NCBI GenBank assembly: GCA_026390775.1
Contig: JAPLFF010000003.1
Coordinates: forward strand, 372,001-436,000
Direction of reading: 5' to 3'
DNA from: Ignavibacteriales bacterium
GTDB taxonomy: Bacteria > Bacteroidota > Ignavibacteria > Ignavibacteriales > Melioribacteraceae
DNA: 64,000 nt
Part shown: positions 49,650 to 58,551 of the stretch, piece after piece
How positions within the stretch are numbered: position 1 is the first letter of the stretch
Layout: every line of letters begins with the position of its first letter
Notes under the pieces: model-generated
What the model was told of the DNA's origin: nothing
Seen by the model: the letters and a program-made list of their open reading frames with translations, nothing else
The model's database searches: none
Made by a program: the position numbers and the translations under genes

Positions 49650-49949
49650 ATGAACGAAAAAAAGAAGCTTAAAGTAAAAATTTTTGATAAAGAATATTCC
49701 CTTCTTGTGGAAAACCAAGAAATAGCGGCAGAACTAGCTGAATATGTAAATACAATGATGGAAGAAACAAAAGATGAATTACCTGATCAATCAAAAGATA
49801 CAATTGCCATCATTGCTGCGTTAAACATTGCTTATGATTTATTTGTAGAAAAAAATAAATATCGTGAATTCAGCATTCAAGCCACAGATAAAATCAAAAA
49901 AATAAAGCTTCTTTTGAACGAATCTAAATTTATGTCCTCTCCATCCTAA
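49650..49949 (+). CDS. zapA: Cell division protein ZapA
   Basis: 99 residues. VKIFDKEYSLLVENQE forms the N-terminal beta part, and AAELAEYVNTMMEE followed by IAIIAALNIAYDLF forms the helical dimer part. ZapA bundles FtsZ filaments. It is followed by the candidate 6S RNA, as ssrS follows zapA in enterobacteria. Confidence 0.9.
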   Translation: MNEKKKLKVKIFDKEYSLLVENQEIAAELAEYVNTMMEETKDELPDQSKDTIAIIAALNIAYDLFVEKNKYREFSIQATDKIKKIKLLLNESKFMSSPS

Positions 49950-49952
49950 CTT

Positions 49953-50156
49953 TTTCCACACTGCCGGTTCATTTATAAAAAAGAACTAATAGTAAAACTA
50001 TAGGGTTATCGACTCACGTCGTGTATTACAGGCCTCATCCCGACTTGTCGGGATCTCGTAATACGGGACAGTGGAAGTAAAAAGCGGCGGGCGGTTTCCC
50101 ACATTGTTATAGGAAAAATGTTCTTTTCCTATAATAGGATCGGCAGTTGTGGTTTA
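49953..50156 (+). ncRNA. ssrS: 6S RNA (SsrS) candidate
   Basis: A gene-free 204-base stretch folds end to end. CCACACTGCCG (49956-49966) pairs with CGGCAGTTGTGG (50141-50152). A long apical arm has GTATTAC/GTAATAC and a tip ATCCCGA-CTTG-TCGGGAT. Unpaired strands in the middle form an open bubble. This is the 6S shape, and the position between zapA and rny fits. 6S RNA binds the housekeeping RNA polymerase holoenzyme. The call rests on structure and context. Confidence 0.75.
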
Positions 50157-50181
50157 AATATACTGTTATATTGGAGGAAAG

Positions 50182-51750
50182 ATGCAGAGCGATTTAATTA
50201 TTGTAATAGCGGTTGCTGCCATATTGGTAGTGTTGTCTTTTGTTCTTGGCTGGTTTATTAACTCAAAGATGGGCAGAAATAGTCTTTCAGTTGCCAAAGA
50301 AAAAGCACAAAGTATTATTGATGATGCTGAAAAAGAAGCTAAACATACTAAGAGAGAAAAATTATTAGAAGTAAAAGACGAATGGTTAAAAAAGAAACAA
50401 GAATTCGATACGGAAGTAAATGCTAAAAAACAGAAACTACAGAATCATGAAAAGCAGTTGGAATCACGTGAAGAAAGTCTTGAGAAGAAATATGAGGTTG
50501 TTACTCAGAAAGAAAAGGTATTAAAAGATGCCGAAAAGACCTTCACTACTCAAAAAGAAGATTTTGATAGAAAGCATACCGAATTAGATCACTTGATCTC
50601 TGAACAAAATGTACGACTTGAAAAAATTGCCGGATTAACTTCCGAAGATGCTAAAAAAATGCTGATGGAAAATATGGTCAACAAAGCAAAAACCGATGCC
50701 GCGCAATCTATCAAAGAGGTTCGTGATCAAGCAAAAATTGATGCTAAGAAAGAAGCACAGAGAATTACAATCCAAGCAATTCAAAGAACTGCAGTAGATC
50801 ATTCAGTTGAATCAACTGTCTCAGTTGTGCAAATACAGAACGATGAAATGAAAGGCAGAATAATTGGCCGTGAAGGAAGAAACATCCGCGCATTTGAAGC
50901 CGCTACAGGAGTTGATGTAATTGTAGACGATACACCTGAAGCTGTAATCCTTTCTGCATTCGATCAATTTAGAAGAGAAGTAGCAAGAATTTCTCTCGAG
51001 AGATTGATTGCTGATGGAAGAATTCATCCGGCTCGTATCGAAGAAATTGTTGCTAAGGTTGAATTGGAATTAGATGAAGAAATTCAGAAAGAAGGAGAGA
51101 ACACTTTAATTCAATTAGGTTTACACGGACTTCATATAGAACTTGTAAAACATATTGGTCGAATGAAATACCGTTCAAGCTACGGACAAAATCTTTTGCA
51201 GCATAGCATTGAAGTTGCATACTTAACCGGAATTATGGCAGCTGAACTTGGCTTCGATACAAATCTTGCACGCAGAGCAGGACTCCTTCACGATGTCGGT
51301 AAAACAATTGATAGAAATGTTGAAGGTCCGCATGCTTTGCTCGGTTATGATCTGGTAAAGAAATACAATGAGCATCCTATCGTTGTAAATGCTGTAGGAA
51401 GTCACCATGAAGATATTGAAATGGAACATCCGATTGCAGCTTTAGTCCAGGCAGCAGATGCAATAAGCGGTGCAAGACCGGGTGCAAGAAGAGAACCTCT
51501 TGAAAGTTACGTTAAGCGATTGGAAAATCTGGAAGCTATTGCAAAATCTTTCGAAGGAGTTGCAAAAACTTATGCTATTCAAGCGGGAAGAGAAGTGCGT
51601 GTTATCGTTGAACCCGATAAAGTGGATGACGTATTTTCAGATCGTCTTGCAGCAGATATTGCGCAGAAAATTCAGGAGGATATGGAATACCCGGGACAAA
51701 TTAAAGTAACGGTAATTCGGGAAGTTCGAAAAATAGCTTACGCAAAATAA
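50182..51750 (+). CDS. rny: Ribonuclease Y
   Basis: A 522-residue membrane-anchored endoribonuclease that starts mRNA decay. An N-terminal helix (about 5-25) is followed by a long coiled coil (about 40-180), a KH domain with MKGRIIGREGRNIRAFE, and an HD domain with the metal motif AGLLHDVGK and SHHEDIE. A GGAGGA ribosome site precedes the ATG. Confidence 0.97.
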   Translation: MQSDLIIVIAVAAILVVLSFVLGWFINSKMGRNSLSVAKEKAQSIIDDAEKEAKHTKREKLLEVKDEWLKKKQEFDTEVNAKKQKLQNHEKQLESREESLEKKYEVVTQKEKVLKDAEKTFTTQKEDFDRKHTELDHLISEQNVRLEKIAGLTSEDAKKMLMENMVNKAKTDAAQSIKEVRDQAKIDAKKEAQRITIQAIQRTAVDHSVESTVSVVQIQNDEMKGRIIGREGRNIRAFEAATGVDVIVDDTPEAVILSAFDQFRREVARISLERLIADGRIHPARIEEIVAKVELELDEEIQKEGENTLIQLGLHGLHIELVKHIGRMKYRSSYGQNLLQHSIEVAYLTGIMAAELGFDTNLARRAGLLHDVGKTIDRNVEGPHALLGYDLVKKYNEHPIVVNAVGSHHEDIEMEHPIAALVQAADAISGARPGARREPLESYVKRLENLEAIAKSFEGVAKTYAIQAGREVRVIVEPDKVDDVFSDRLAADIAQKIQEDMEYPGQIKVTVIREVRKIAYAK

Positions 51751-51761
51751 AATTATAACCT

Positions 51762-51792
51762 AAACCCGATTTATATCGGGTTTATTTTTTTT
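51762..51792 (+). terminator. Rho-independent terminator after rny
   Basis: AAACCCGAT (51762-51770), loop TTAT, ATCGGGTTT (51775-51783), then a T-run. Confidence 0.9.
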
Positions 51793-51801
51793 GAGTGTGA
51801 T

Positions 51802-52407
51802 ATGAAAAAGAAATTAAAAATTGCAATAACCGGTGGAATTGGTTCCGGAAAATCTTCTGTATCAAAAATAATTGAGTCATTCGGATTTCCAGTTATTAAA
51901 ACAGATGATCTTGCTAAAGAATTGATGCTGAAGGATGAATCAATAAAAAAGAAAATTATTAAATCATTCGGCAAGGAATCATTCACAGAAAAAGGAATTA
52001 ACACAAAATATCTTGCTGATAATGTTTTTATCAACAAAGAAAAAGTTGAAAAGATTAATTCCATAATTCATCCTCCAACAATCAGAAAGATTGAAGAGAT
52101 TTCAAAAAAATTTTTTAAAAAACATAATTTAGTATTTGTTGAATCCGCTTTAGTTTATGAAGCTAAGATTCAGAAATTATTCGATTACGTAATTCTTATT
52201 TATGCTGAAGAAGAAATTAGAATTGCTCGTAAGATTGAAAATAATAGTATGAACAGACTTGATGTTGAAAAGCGAATGAGTTTTCAGATCCCCGATGAAA
52301 AGAAAACTGACCGGGCTCATTTTGTAATTGATAATAATTCAACATTCGATAAACTGGAAACCAGAACCAAGTTTGTTATTGAATTGATAAAAGCTGCAAT
52401 TGTTTAA
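51802..52407 (+). CDS. coaE: Dephospho-CoA kinase
   Basis: A 201-residue P-loop kinase for the last step of CoA synthesis. Walker A GGIGSGKSSV is near residue 12, then KTDDLAKELM and the lid region NNSMNRLDVEKRM. The substrate-binding HPPTIRKIEE motif is present. Monocistronic between terminator and proline dehydrogenase gene. Confidence 0.95.
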   Translation: MKKKLKIAITGGIGSGKSSVSKIIESFGFPVIKTDDLAKELMLKDESIKKKIIKSFGKESFTEKGINTKYLADNVFINKEKVEKINSIIHPPTIRKIEEISKKFFKKHNLVFVESALVYEAKIQKLFDYVILIYAEEEIRIARKIENNSMNRLDVEKRMSFQIPDEKKTDRAHFVIDNNSTFDKLETRTKFVIELIKAAIV

Positions 52408-52496
52408 TCGAATTAAAAAGTTGAAAACATCCTTCCTTGATTTATAACTCCTCTTGCTCTAATTTTACCCTCACATTTTTCAAAATAAGGTGCTTT

Positions 52497-53396
52497 GTGA
52501 AAGTAATTAATGATGCTCTTGTAGGTTTTGTAAAATTATTACCAAGATCAGTAGTTCATATCTTCGCTAAAAAGTATATTGCCGGTGAAACATTAGAAGA
52601 CGCTGTGCGTGTAGTTAAAGGATTGAATGATAAAGGTATTTTAGCCACGATAGATGTTCTCGGAGAATCTGTAAACACAAAAAAAGAATCTGGACAAGCA
52701 ATGAAAGAATGCTTGATGGTCCTCGATACTATCAATGAACACAAGCTCAATTCAAACTTATCTCTTAAACCAACTCAATTGGGATTGATCATTGATAAAC
52801 AATTTTGTTTTGAACAGATCTCTGCAATATTAGAAAAGGCGAAAAGTTATAACAATTTTGTCCGCATTGATATGGAAGATTCATCAACAACTGATGCAAC
52901 TTTGGAACTTCACAGCAAATTGAAGAAAAAATATTCCAATGTTGGTGTTGTTGTTCAATCTTACTTAAAGCGAACGTACAGTGATGTTAGAGAACAAAAT
53001 AAGCTCGGAACAAATTACCGTATCTGTAAAGGTATTTATGTTGAGCCGGCTGAGATCGCATTCAAAGAACGCCAGCAGGTAAGAGATAATTTCTTAAAAA
53101 CTCTTGAGAAAATTTTTGACGATGGAAATTATGTCGGCATTGCCACGCATGATGATTATTTGGTAAAAGGCGCTTACGAATTGATCAAGAAGAAAAATAT
53201 TCCTAAGGACAAATACGAATTCCAAATGTTGTACGGCATTAATGAATATCTGCGCGATAAGATCAAAGCGGACGGACATAAAATTCGGATCTATGTTCCT
53301 TTCGGCGAACATTGGTACAAATACTCGATTAGAAGATTGCAAGAGAATCCGCAGCTTGCCTGGTATATAACAAAAAGTATTTTTTCTTTTAACTGA
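52497..53396 (+). CDS. Proline dehydrogenase
   Basis: A flavin-dependent enzyme, about 299 residues, oxidising proline to pyrroline-5-carboxylate. The barrel motifs RIDMEDSSTTDATLE, VVQSYLKRTYSDV, YRICKGIYVEPAEIA and FQMLYGI are typical of monofunctional PRODH. The open frame begins at 52437, but the GTG at 52497 with AGG seven bases before it gives the family-type N-terminus VKVINDALVGFVKLLP. The P5C dehydrogenase partner is not nearby. Confidence 0.93.
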   Translation: MKVINDALVGFVKLLPRSVVHIFAKKYIAGETLEDAVRVVKGLNDKGILATIDVLGESVNTKKESGQAMKECLMVLDTINEHKLNSNLSLKPTQLGLIIDKQFCFEQISAILEKAKSYNNFVRIDMEDSSTTDATLELHSKLKKKYSNVGVVVQSYLKRTYSDVREQNKLGTNYRICKGIYVEPAEIAFKERQQVRDNFLKTLEKIFDDGNYVGIATHDDYLVKGAYELIKKKNIPKDKYEFQMLYGINEYLRDKIKADGHKIRIYVPFGEHWYKYSIRRLQENPQLAWYITKSIFSFN

Positions 53397-53399
53397 TAA

Positions 53400-54419
53400 A
53401 TGATGAATGTTTTAGGAATAGAAAGCTCGTGCGATGAAACTTCTGTTGCGGTAATTTCTGATGGTAAGCTCTTATCAAATTTAATTTCATCTCAAGATTT
53501 CCATAATATTTACGGTGGAGTTGTGCCTGAACTTTCGAGCAGAGCACATCTCCAAATTTTATTGCCGCTAGTAAAAAAATCTCTACAAGAATCCGGAATT
53601 TCTCTTAATCAAATTGATCTTGTTTGTGCAACAGCTGGACCGGGATTGATCGGTGCACTTCTCGTCGGTTTAACTTTTGCAAAAGGACTTTCATATTCAT
53701 TGCAAAAACCATTTGTTCCGGTTAATCATATTGAAGGACATATCTTTTCCGGATTTTTAATGAAGGACAAACCAGCATTTCCATATTTGTGTCTTGTTGT
53801 TTCCGGCGGGCACACATTACTTCTTCTAGTGGAAAGCGACACACAGATAACTAAGCTCGGTTCTACAATTGATGATGCCGCCGGTGAAGCGTTTGATAAA
53901 ATTTCAAAATTGTTGGGGCTTGGTTATCCAGGCGGACCTAAGATACAAGAAGTTGCAGAAGACAGGAAAACTGATTTTGCCGATTTCCCAATCGCACGAT
54001 GTAAAAATGAATACGATTTTTCATTCAGCGGATTAAAAACCTCTGTATTACGATTCATTCAGAAAGAATATGGTGATGCTTCCAAGATTCCGGCTGCAGA
54101 TATTCCTTTGATAGCGGCTTCTTTTCAATACTCTGCTGTAAGAGCACTATTAAATAATACTGAAAAAGCGTTGAATAAATTCAATGTGAGCTCAATTTCG
54201 CTTGTTGGCGGTGTAGCAGCTAATAAAATGCTTCATGACGAATTCCAAAAGTTAGCTTTGAAGTATAAAAAGAATCTGGTTATTCCTTCTCTTGAATTCT
54301 GCGGTGATAATGCCGCTATGATAGCTTACCGCGGTTTGAAACTTCATCAAGCCGGAATTAAGTACCGGTATGATTTTAATGCTTATCCTAGTTTAAGCGA
54401 TTACTCGTTTATTAAGTAG
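53400..54419 (+). CDS. tsaD: tRNA threonylcarbamoyladenosine transferase TsaD
   Basis: 339 residues. Adds the threonylcarbamoyl group to A37 of ANN-decoding tRNAs with TsaB/TsaE. NVLGIESSCDETSVAVI at the N-terminus, the iron-binding VNHIEGHIFS and the ASKH70-type GGVAANKMLH motif are canonical. It starts three bases after the proline dehydrogenase stop; either ATG of the pair at 53400/53403 may be used. Confidence 0.97.
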   Translation: MMNVLGIESSCDETSVAVISDGKLLSNLISSQDFHNIYGGVVPELSSRAHLQILLPLVKKSLQESGISLNQIDLVCATAGPGLIGALLVGLTFAKGLSYSLQKPFVPVNHIEGHIFSGFLMKDKPAFPYLCLVVSGGHTLLLLVESDTQITKLGSTIDDAAGEAFDKISKLLGLGYPGGPKIQEVAEDRKTDFADFPIARCKNEYDFSFSGLKTSVLRFIQKEYGDASKIPAADIPLIAASFQYSAVRALLNNTEKALNKFNVSSISLVGGVAANKMLHDEFQKLALKYKKNLVIPSLEFCGDNAAMIAYRGLKLHQAGIKYRYDFNAYPSLSDYSFIK

Positions 54420-54499
54420 CTGATTCAAGCCGGATAAATTCACACACCGCATAAGAAAAAAAATCTATATATTGGAATTGTTCTAATCAAAAAAACTGA

Positions 54500-55543
54500 A
54501 TGACTAAACAGAAAATATCTGCAAAACGGTTTTTATCACGCACTCAATTTTATGTTGTTGCGCTTTTCTTTGTATTCATTCTTGCCGCTCTTCTCTTTAC
54601 ATTTTATTCTCCGAATTATTACGAACATGAATCACCTTACCGGATTGATATCAAGCGTGGTGAATCATTAACGAATGTGATTGATAGTTTGTACGAGCAC
54701 AAGATTATTCCAAGTAAATTGAAGATGAAGATCATCTCTTTCGTTTACGGAGTTGAGAAAAAAGTGAAAGCGGGGAGATATGATATTCCAAACGGATTGA
54801 GCTACGTAAAACTTATTGAACTTTTGGTAAATGGTTCTCCGGCAGAACAAGTTTCTGTAACTTTACCGGAAGGAATTTGGCAAAGCGAGATTGCACAGAT
54901 TCTTAGAGAAAAATTAAATATTGATTCTTCACGAGTTATCGGTTTAAGTACAAGCAGATCATTTATCAATTCGCTTGGTTTGAATACAAAAAGTTTGGAA
55001 GGATATCTGCTGCCTGAAACTTATTATTTTTATCCCAACAGTACTGCCGAAGAAATTTTACGGAAGTTAAAACTGCAGATGGATAAAGTTTTTACTCCGG
55101 AAATTGAAAAGCAGATGGCTGAATTAAAAATGACGAAGCATCAAATCTTAACACTTGCTTCGATAATTGACGGCGAATCGAATTTGGTCTCTGAGTTTAA
55201 AACAATATCCGGTGTTTATCACAACAGATTAAAAATCGGAATGGCGCTTCAAGCTGATCCGACCGTGCAGTATCTTATCCGCGAAAAACATAAAAATAAA
55301 ATTCTTAAGAAAGATTTGTTAATTGATTCAAAGTTCAACACGTACAAATATACCGGACTTCCGCCCGCACCGATTAACAATCCCGGTAAAGATGCAATTA
55401 TGGCGGCGCTCTATCCAGAAAAACATAACTATTTATTTTTTGTTGCGAATGGAGACGGAGGGCATACTTTTTCCAGGACAGTAGAAGAACACGAAAAAAA
55501 TGTAATGAAGTATAGACAATGGCGAAAAACTCAAAATCAATAA
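54500..55543 (+). CDS. mltG: Endolytic murein transglycosylase MltG
   Basis: 347 residues with one N-terminal membrane helix (about 17-37), a LysM-like section and the YceG catalytic domain. LASIIDGESNLVSE carries the conserved active-site glutamate, and NRLKIGMALQADPTVQY is typical. MltG cuts nascent glycan strands and sets chain length. The last 25 bases overlap the start of the next gene in another frame. Confidence 0.95.
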   Translation: MTKQKISAKRFLSRTQFYVVALFFVFILAALLFTFYSPNYYEHESPYRIDIKRGESLTNVIDSLYEHKIIPSKLKMKIISFVYGVEKKVKAGRYDIPNGLSYVKLIELLVNGSPAEQVSVTLPEGIWQSEIAQILREKLNIDSSRVIGLSTSRSFINSLGLNTKSLEGYLLPETYYFYPNSTAEEILRKLKLQMDKVFTPEIEKQMAELKMTKHQILTLASIIDGESNLVSEFKTISGVYHNRLKIGMALQADPTVQYLIREKHKNKILKKDLLIDSKFNTYKYTGLPPAPINNPGKDAIMAALYPEKHNYLFFVANGDGGHTFSRTVEEHEKNVMKYRQWRKTQNQ

Positions 55544-57204
55544 TTAAAATTCTTGCTGTAATATCTCTGATATTATTTGCAAGATGTGCAAACCAGCTTC
55601 CGCCGGGCGGCGGGGAAGTTGATGCTGTTCCTCCGAAGATTATTGAAGTCTATCCGGAGAACGGAACCATAAATTATCACGAAGATTATTTTGAAATTTC
55701 TTTCAGCAAATATGTTGATAAGCGTTCTGTTCAAGATGCAATTTTTATTTCTCCAGCTTTGCAGAAACCACTTAAATATAATTGGAGCGGAAAAACTCTT
55801 ACAGTTTATTTCAACGATACACTTAAAGCAAATACAACTTATACAGTAAGCATCGGTACCGATGTGAAGGACGTGAACAACGGCAACAAGATGGCTGAAT
55901 CTCTAACGTTTGCTTTCTCAACCGGAAATAAAATTGATAAAGGAAAGATCAAAGGAAAAATTTATGATACATCGCCTGAAGGCGTAATGATCTTTGCTTA
56001 TCAAACGAATGGGAAAGAAGCCGATCCTACAAAACAAAAACCGGATTATGTTTCTCAAGCCGGGAAGAACGGAATTTATTCTTTGCTCGGTCTCAGAGAT
56101 GGTGATTATTCCGTCTTTGCAATCCGCGATAAATTCCGCGATCTGCTCTATCAAAAAAATGAAGATGGTTTTGGCGTGCAGAATAAAAAAATTGAGTTGA
56201 AAGATAAGACGGCTGAATATGATAATGTTGATTTCTTCTTAACAATGGAAGATTCGATTGCACCGAAGATCTCGAATGTTATTATGAAAGACCGGAATCA
56301 TTTGCAGATCGAATTTAATAAACCGGTTGACAGCACAAGAATCTCCGGTGATAATTTTATTCTTTATGATTCTACCGCGAACAAAAAAATAATTCCGAAA
56401 TATTTCTTCAAAGGTGAAGGAAGACCAAATCAGTTTTATGCTTCGTTTACAGATTCACTTGAAAAGAAAGAAGGTTGGGTGCTGATCTCTAAGAATATTC
56501 CCGATATGAAAAACAATTTATCTTCCGAAGAAAAAAATTCTTTTGCGATCAAAAATGACCGCGACACACTCGCATTGAGAATAATTAAATCTGCCGGATT
56601 ACTTCCCGGAGAAAAAGTTGATTTCGAAGAACCGATATTAATGCTCAACTTTAATGATGCGGTAGAATTCTCAACTGTGAAAGAGAGACTTAGCATTCAA
56701 GATGCGAAAGGGAAAAAGATTCCGCTTGAAGTTGAACGAGCTGATGATGCTTCTTTCTTAATTCGTTTGTCTGAAAAATTAAAGCAGAGTACGGATTATA
56801 CTTTAAAACTCAATCTGAAAAATTATTCCGATCTGTCCTGGAATAAAATTGATTCAGTATTCCAGAATAAATTTTCTACATCTAACGAACTTGATTTCAG
56901 CGGGGTAAGCGGGACAGTTTCGGTAAATGATTCAACGCAGACTTTTGTTGTGCTCGAAGCAGCAGAAATGGTGAAGAGAACTTACAAACAAAAAATTGAT
57001 ACGAAGAAAAATTTTGATTTCAAAAAAGTTATACCGGGGAAATATTTGGCTTGGAGTTTTAAGGATAAGAACAAGAACGGCAAATATGATTTCGGTACAA
57101 TCTTTCCTTTTAAACTTTCCGAAGAATTTAAGTTTTACCCAGATACATTAAATCTCCGTGCACGCTGGCCAGTTGGCGGAGTGAATATAGATTTTCAAAA
57201 ATAA
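55519..57204 (+). CDS. Ig-like (Big_5) domain lipoprotein
   Basis: 561 residues. The N-terminus MAKNSKS, a hydrophobic run, then FARCANQLPPGGG looks like a lipoprotein signal with an unusual Arg at -1. A Big_5 domain follows (about 40-130: PPKIIEVYPENGTINYHEDY, with ending TLTFAFSTGN), then further beta-sandwich modules with PVDSTRISGDNFILYD. This family of Ig-like envelope lipoproteins is common in Bacteroidota; its function is unknown. Translation is coupled to mltG through a 25-base overlap. Confidence 0.85.
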   Translation: MAKNSKSIIKILAVISLILFARCANQLPPGGGEVDAVPPKIIEVYPENGTINYHEDYFEISFSKYVDKRSVQDAIFISPALQKPLKYNWSGKTLTVYFNDTLKANTTYTVSIGTDVKDVNNGNKMAESLTFAFSTGNKIDKGKIKGKIYDTSPEGVMIFAYQTNGKEADPTKQKPDYVSQAGKNGIYSLLGLRDGDYSVFAIRDKFRDLLYQKNEDGFGVQNKKIELKDKTAEYDNVDFFLTMEDSIAPKISNVIMKDRNHLQIEFNKPVDSTRISGDNFILYDSTANKKIIPKYFFKGEGRPNQFYASFTDSLEKKEGWVLISKNIPDMKNNLSSEEKNSFAIKNDRDTLALRIIKSAGLLPGEKVDFEEPILMLNFNDAVEFSTVKERLSIQDAKGKKIPLEVERADDASFLIRLSEKLKQSTDYTLKLNLKNYSDLSWNKIDSVFQNKFSTSNELDFSGVSGTVSVNDSTQTFVVLEAAEMVKRTYKQKIDTKKNFDFKKVIPGKYLAWSFKDKNKNGKYDFGTIFPFKLSEEFKFYPDTLNLRARWPVGGVNIDFQK

Positions 57205-57207
57205 ATT

Positions 57208-57263
57208 ACCCACCCCTCCGGCTTCGCCGTTTCCCCTCCTTGGAAGAGACTTAAGGGGTGGGT
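57208..57263. repeat. Intergenic GC-rich double hairpin
   Basis: ACCCACCCCT (57208-57217) pairs with AGGGGTGGGT (57254-57263), with an inner CGGC-TTC-GCCG hairpin and a CCCCTCCTT segment. Same layout as 3233, 27885 and 61889. Follows the Big_5 gene and may end its transcript. Confidence 0.75.
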
Positions 57264-57277
57264 GTGTAAAATATTTC

Positions 57278-57306
57278 TTGACAACCTTCAATCTTAAATC
57301 TATGTT
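57278..57306 (+). promoter_or_regulatory. Sigma-70-type promoter
   Basis: TTGACA (57278-57283), a 17-base spacer and TATGTT (57301-57306). Nearly the same module occurs at 58404-58432. It would drive the secreted-protein gene at 57474 with a leader of about 160 bases. Confidence 0.7.
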
Positions 57307-57473
57307 AAACCAAGATTATATTTTCTCCTTCTTCTTATCTATTACAAATATTCTTATAGAATTTATTTTCGGAAATAAAATATCTATAGATCTTTCTGCC
57401 TGGGAAAAAATAATAATGTTTCTTATTCCGCGTTAGTTTTTGTTTAATTAAAAATATATTAATGAGGTGATCT

Positions 57474-58310
57474 ATGTTAAATAAAAAAATAACACTCTTT
57501 ATTTTCTCGTTCGTACTTCTATTAAGCACTACTAAAATTTATTCACAAGGCTATAAATTCGAATCAATTAAAACTTATGAGGGTGGTCGCGATGATATTA
57601 ATAGAGAAGCAAGAGTTTATGAAAATTCCTACAACCAAATTAGCACAAGATACATAAGGTGTGAGGTTGCACTAAAAAATAATTTATACGGAACTCAGTC
57701 ACAGACACATAAGGCAAAATGGAATTATTACAAACCGGATGGGAGTCTTTTTGGAACAGTATCAGATGATTGGACAATTGAAAGTAGTTGGGAAACTACC
57801 TGGTTTTCCAGAGGTTGGGGATGGGATGAACCCGGCAATTGGGAAAACGGCAAGTACTTAATAGAATTTTATTTGGATGATAATTATATCGCTTCAATTA
57901 GTTTTTTCATTGTGGGTACTAATAGAATTTCTCCTACTATTAGTTATAAATCTTTAAGGTTTTTTGAAAATCCAATTGTTGCGGTGGAACAGGATAAAAG
58001 AATTTATTCAACAACATTTTCTAAAAGTAAAGCGCGGTATATTCGTTATGAAGTTTATGTAGATAACCTGCTTTATAATATTAGCGATAATCAGATTACT
58101 CTAAATGCTACTTATTATAACGGAAATAATGAGATAGTGGGTCAACCTGTATTAAACTTTAATATTCCAATGAGCTGGTCGGCGGGTTATCTTCATCATG
58201 GTTGGGGATGGGATGAACCTGGAAATTGGAAGCCTGGTAATTACAAAGTTGAGATTAGATATTTGAATGACTTATTTGCAGTTAGTTACTTTACAATTAC
58301 GAATGATTAA
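57474..58310 (+). CDS. Secreted protein with duplicated GWGWDEPGNW domain
   Basis: 278 residues with a signal peptide (about 1-25, ending IYSQ). The mature protein is two copies of one beta-rich domain. GWGWDEPGNW occurs at residues 114-123 and 243-252, and STRYIRCEVALKNNLY at 57-72 matches KARYIRYEVYVDNLLY at 186-201. No T9SS sorting module, so probably periplasmic or released. I recognise no named family. A GAGGTGA ribosome site precedes the ATG. Confidence 0.8.
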   Translation: MLNKKITLFIFSFVLLLSTTKIYSQGYKFESIKTYEGGRDDINREARVYENSYNQISTRYIRCEVALKNNLYGTQSQTHKAKWNYYKPDGSLFGTVSDDWTIESSWETTWFSRGWGWDEPGNWENGKYLIEFYLDDNYIASISFFIVGTNRISPTISYKSLRFFENPIVAVEQDKRIYSTTFSKSKARYIRYEVYVDNLLYNISDNQITLNATYYNGNNEIVGQPVLNFNIPMSWSAGYLHHGWGWDEPGNWKPGNYKVEIRYLNDLFAVSYFTITND

Positions 58311-58367
58311 AGAGTCAGAATAATACTTTTGAATTGATTGAACCGGTTGCTTAAACGAAAAGTTTTA

Positions 58368-58393
58368 GTCAATGTATGGACCTTGACTGCTAA
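58368..58393. repeat. Left copy of 26-bp repeat flanking accessory genes
   Basis: TCAATGTATGGACCTTGACT followed by GCTAAG; 24 of 26 bases match 59973-59998 in the same orientation. Self-complementary arms TCAA...TTGA. Confidence 0.75.
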
Positions 58394-58403
58394 GAAAAAA
58401 CTT

Positions 58404-58432
58404 CTTGACAACCTTCTTCTATAAATTTATGT
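58404..58432 (+). promoter_or_regulatory. Sigma-70-type promoter (second copy)
   Basis: TTGACA (58404-58409), 17 bases, TATGTT (58427-58432), with spacer start ACCTTC shared with the copy at 57278. About 115 bases before the nuclease-like gene. Confidence 0.65.
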
Positions 58433-58551
58433 TGATGAAGGGATAATCTTCTTAAACTTCTTTTTACCCCGGGGAAAAGATGATGACTACTTTTTTTGAA
58501 ATAGATTATTGGCAGTAGAATTAATAGTTATACAACAAAAGAGAATATCAA

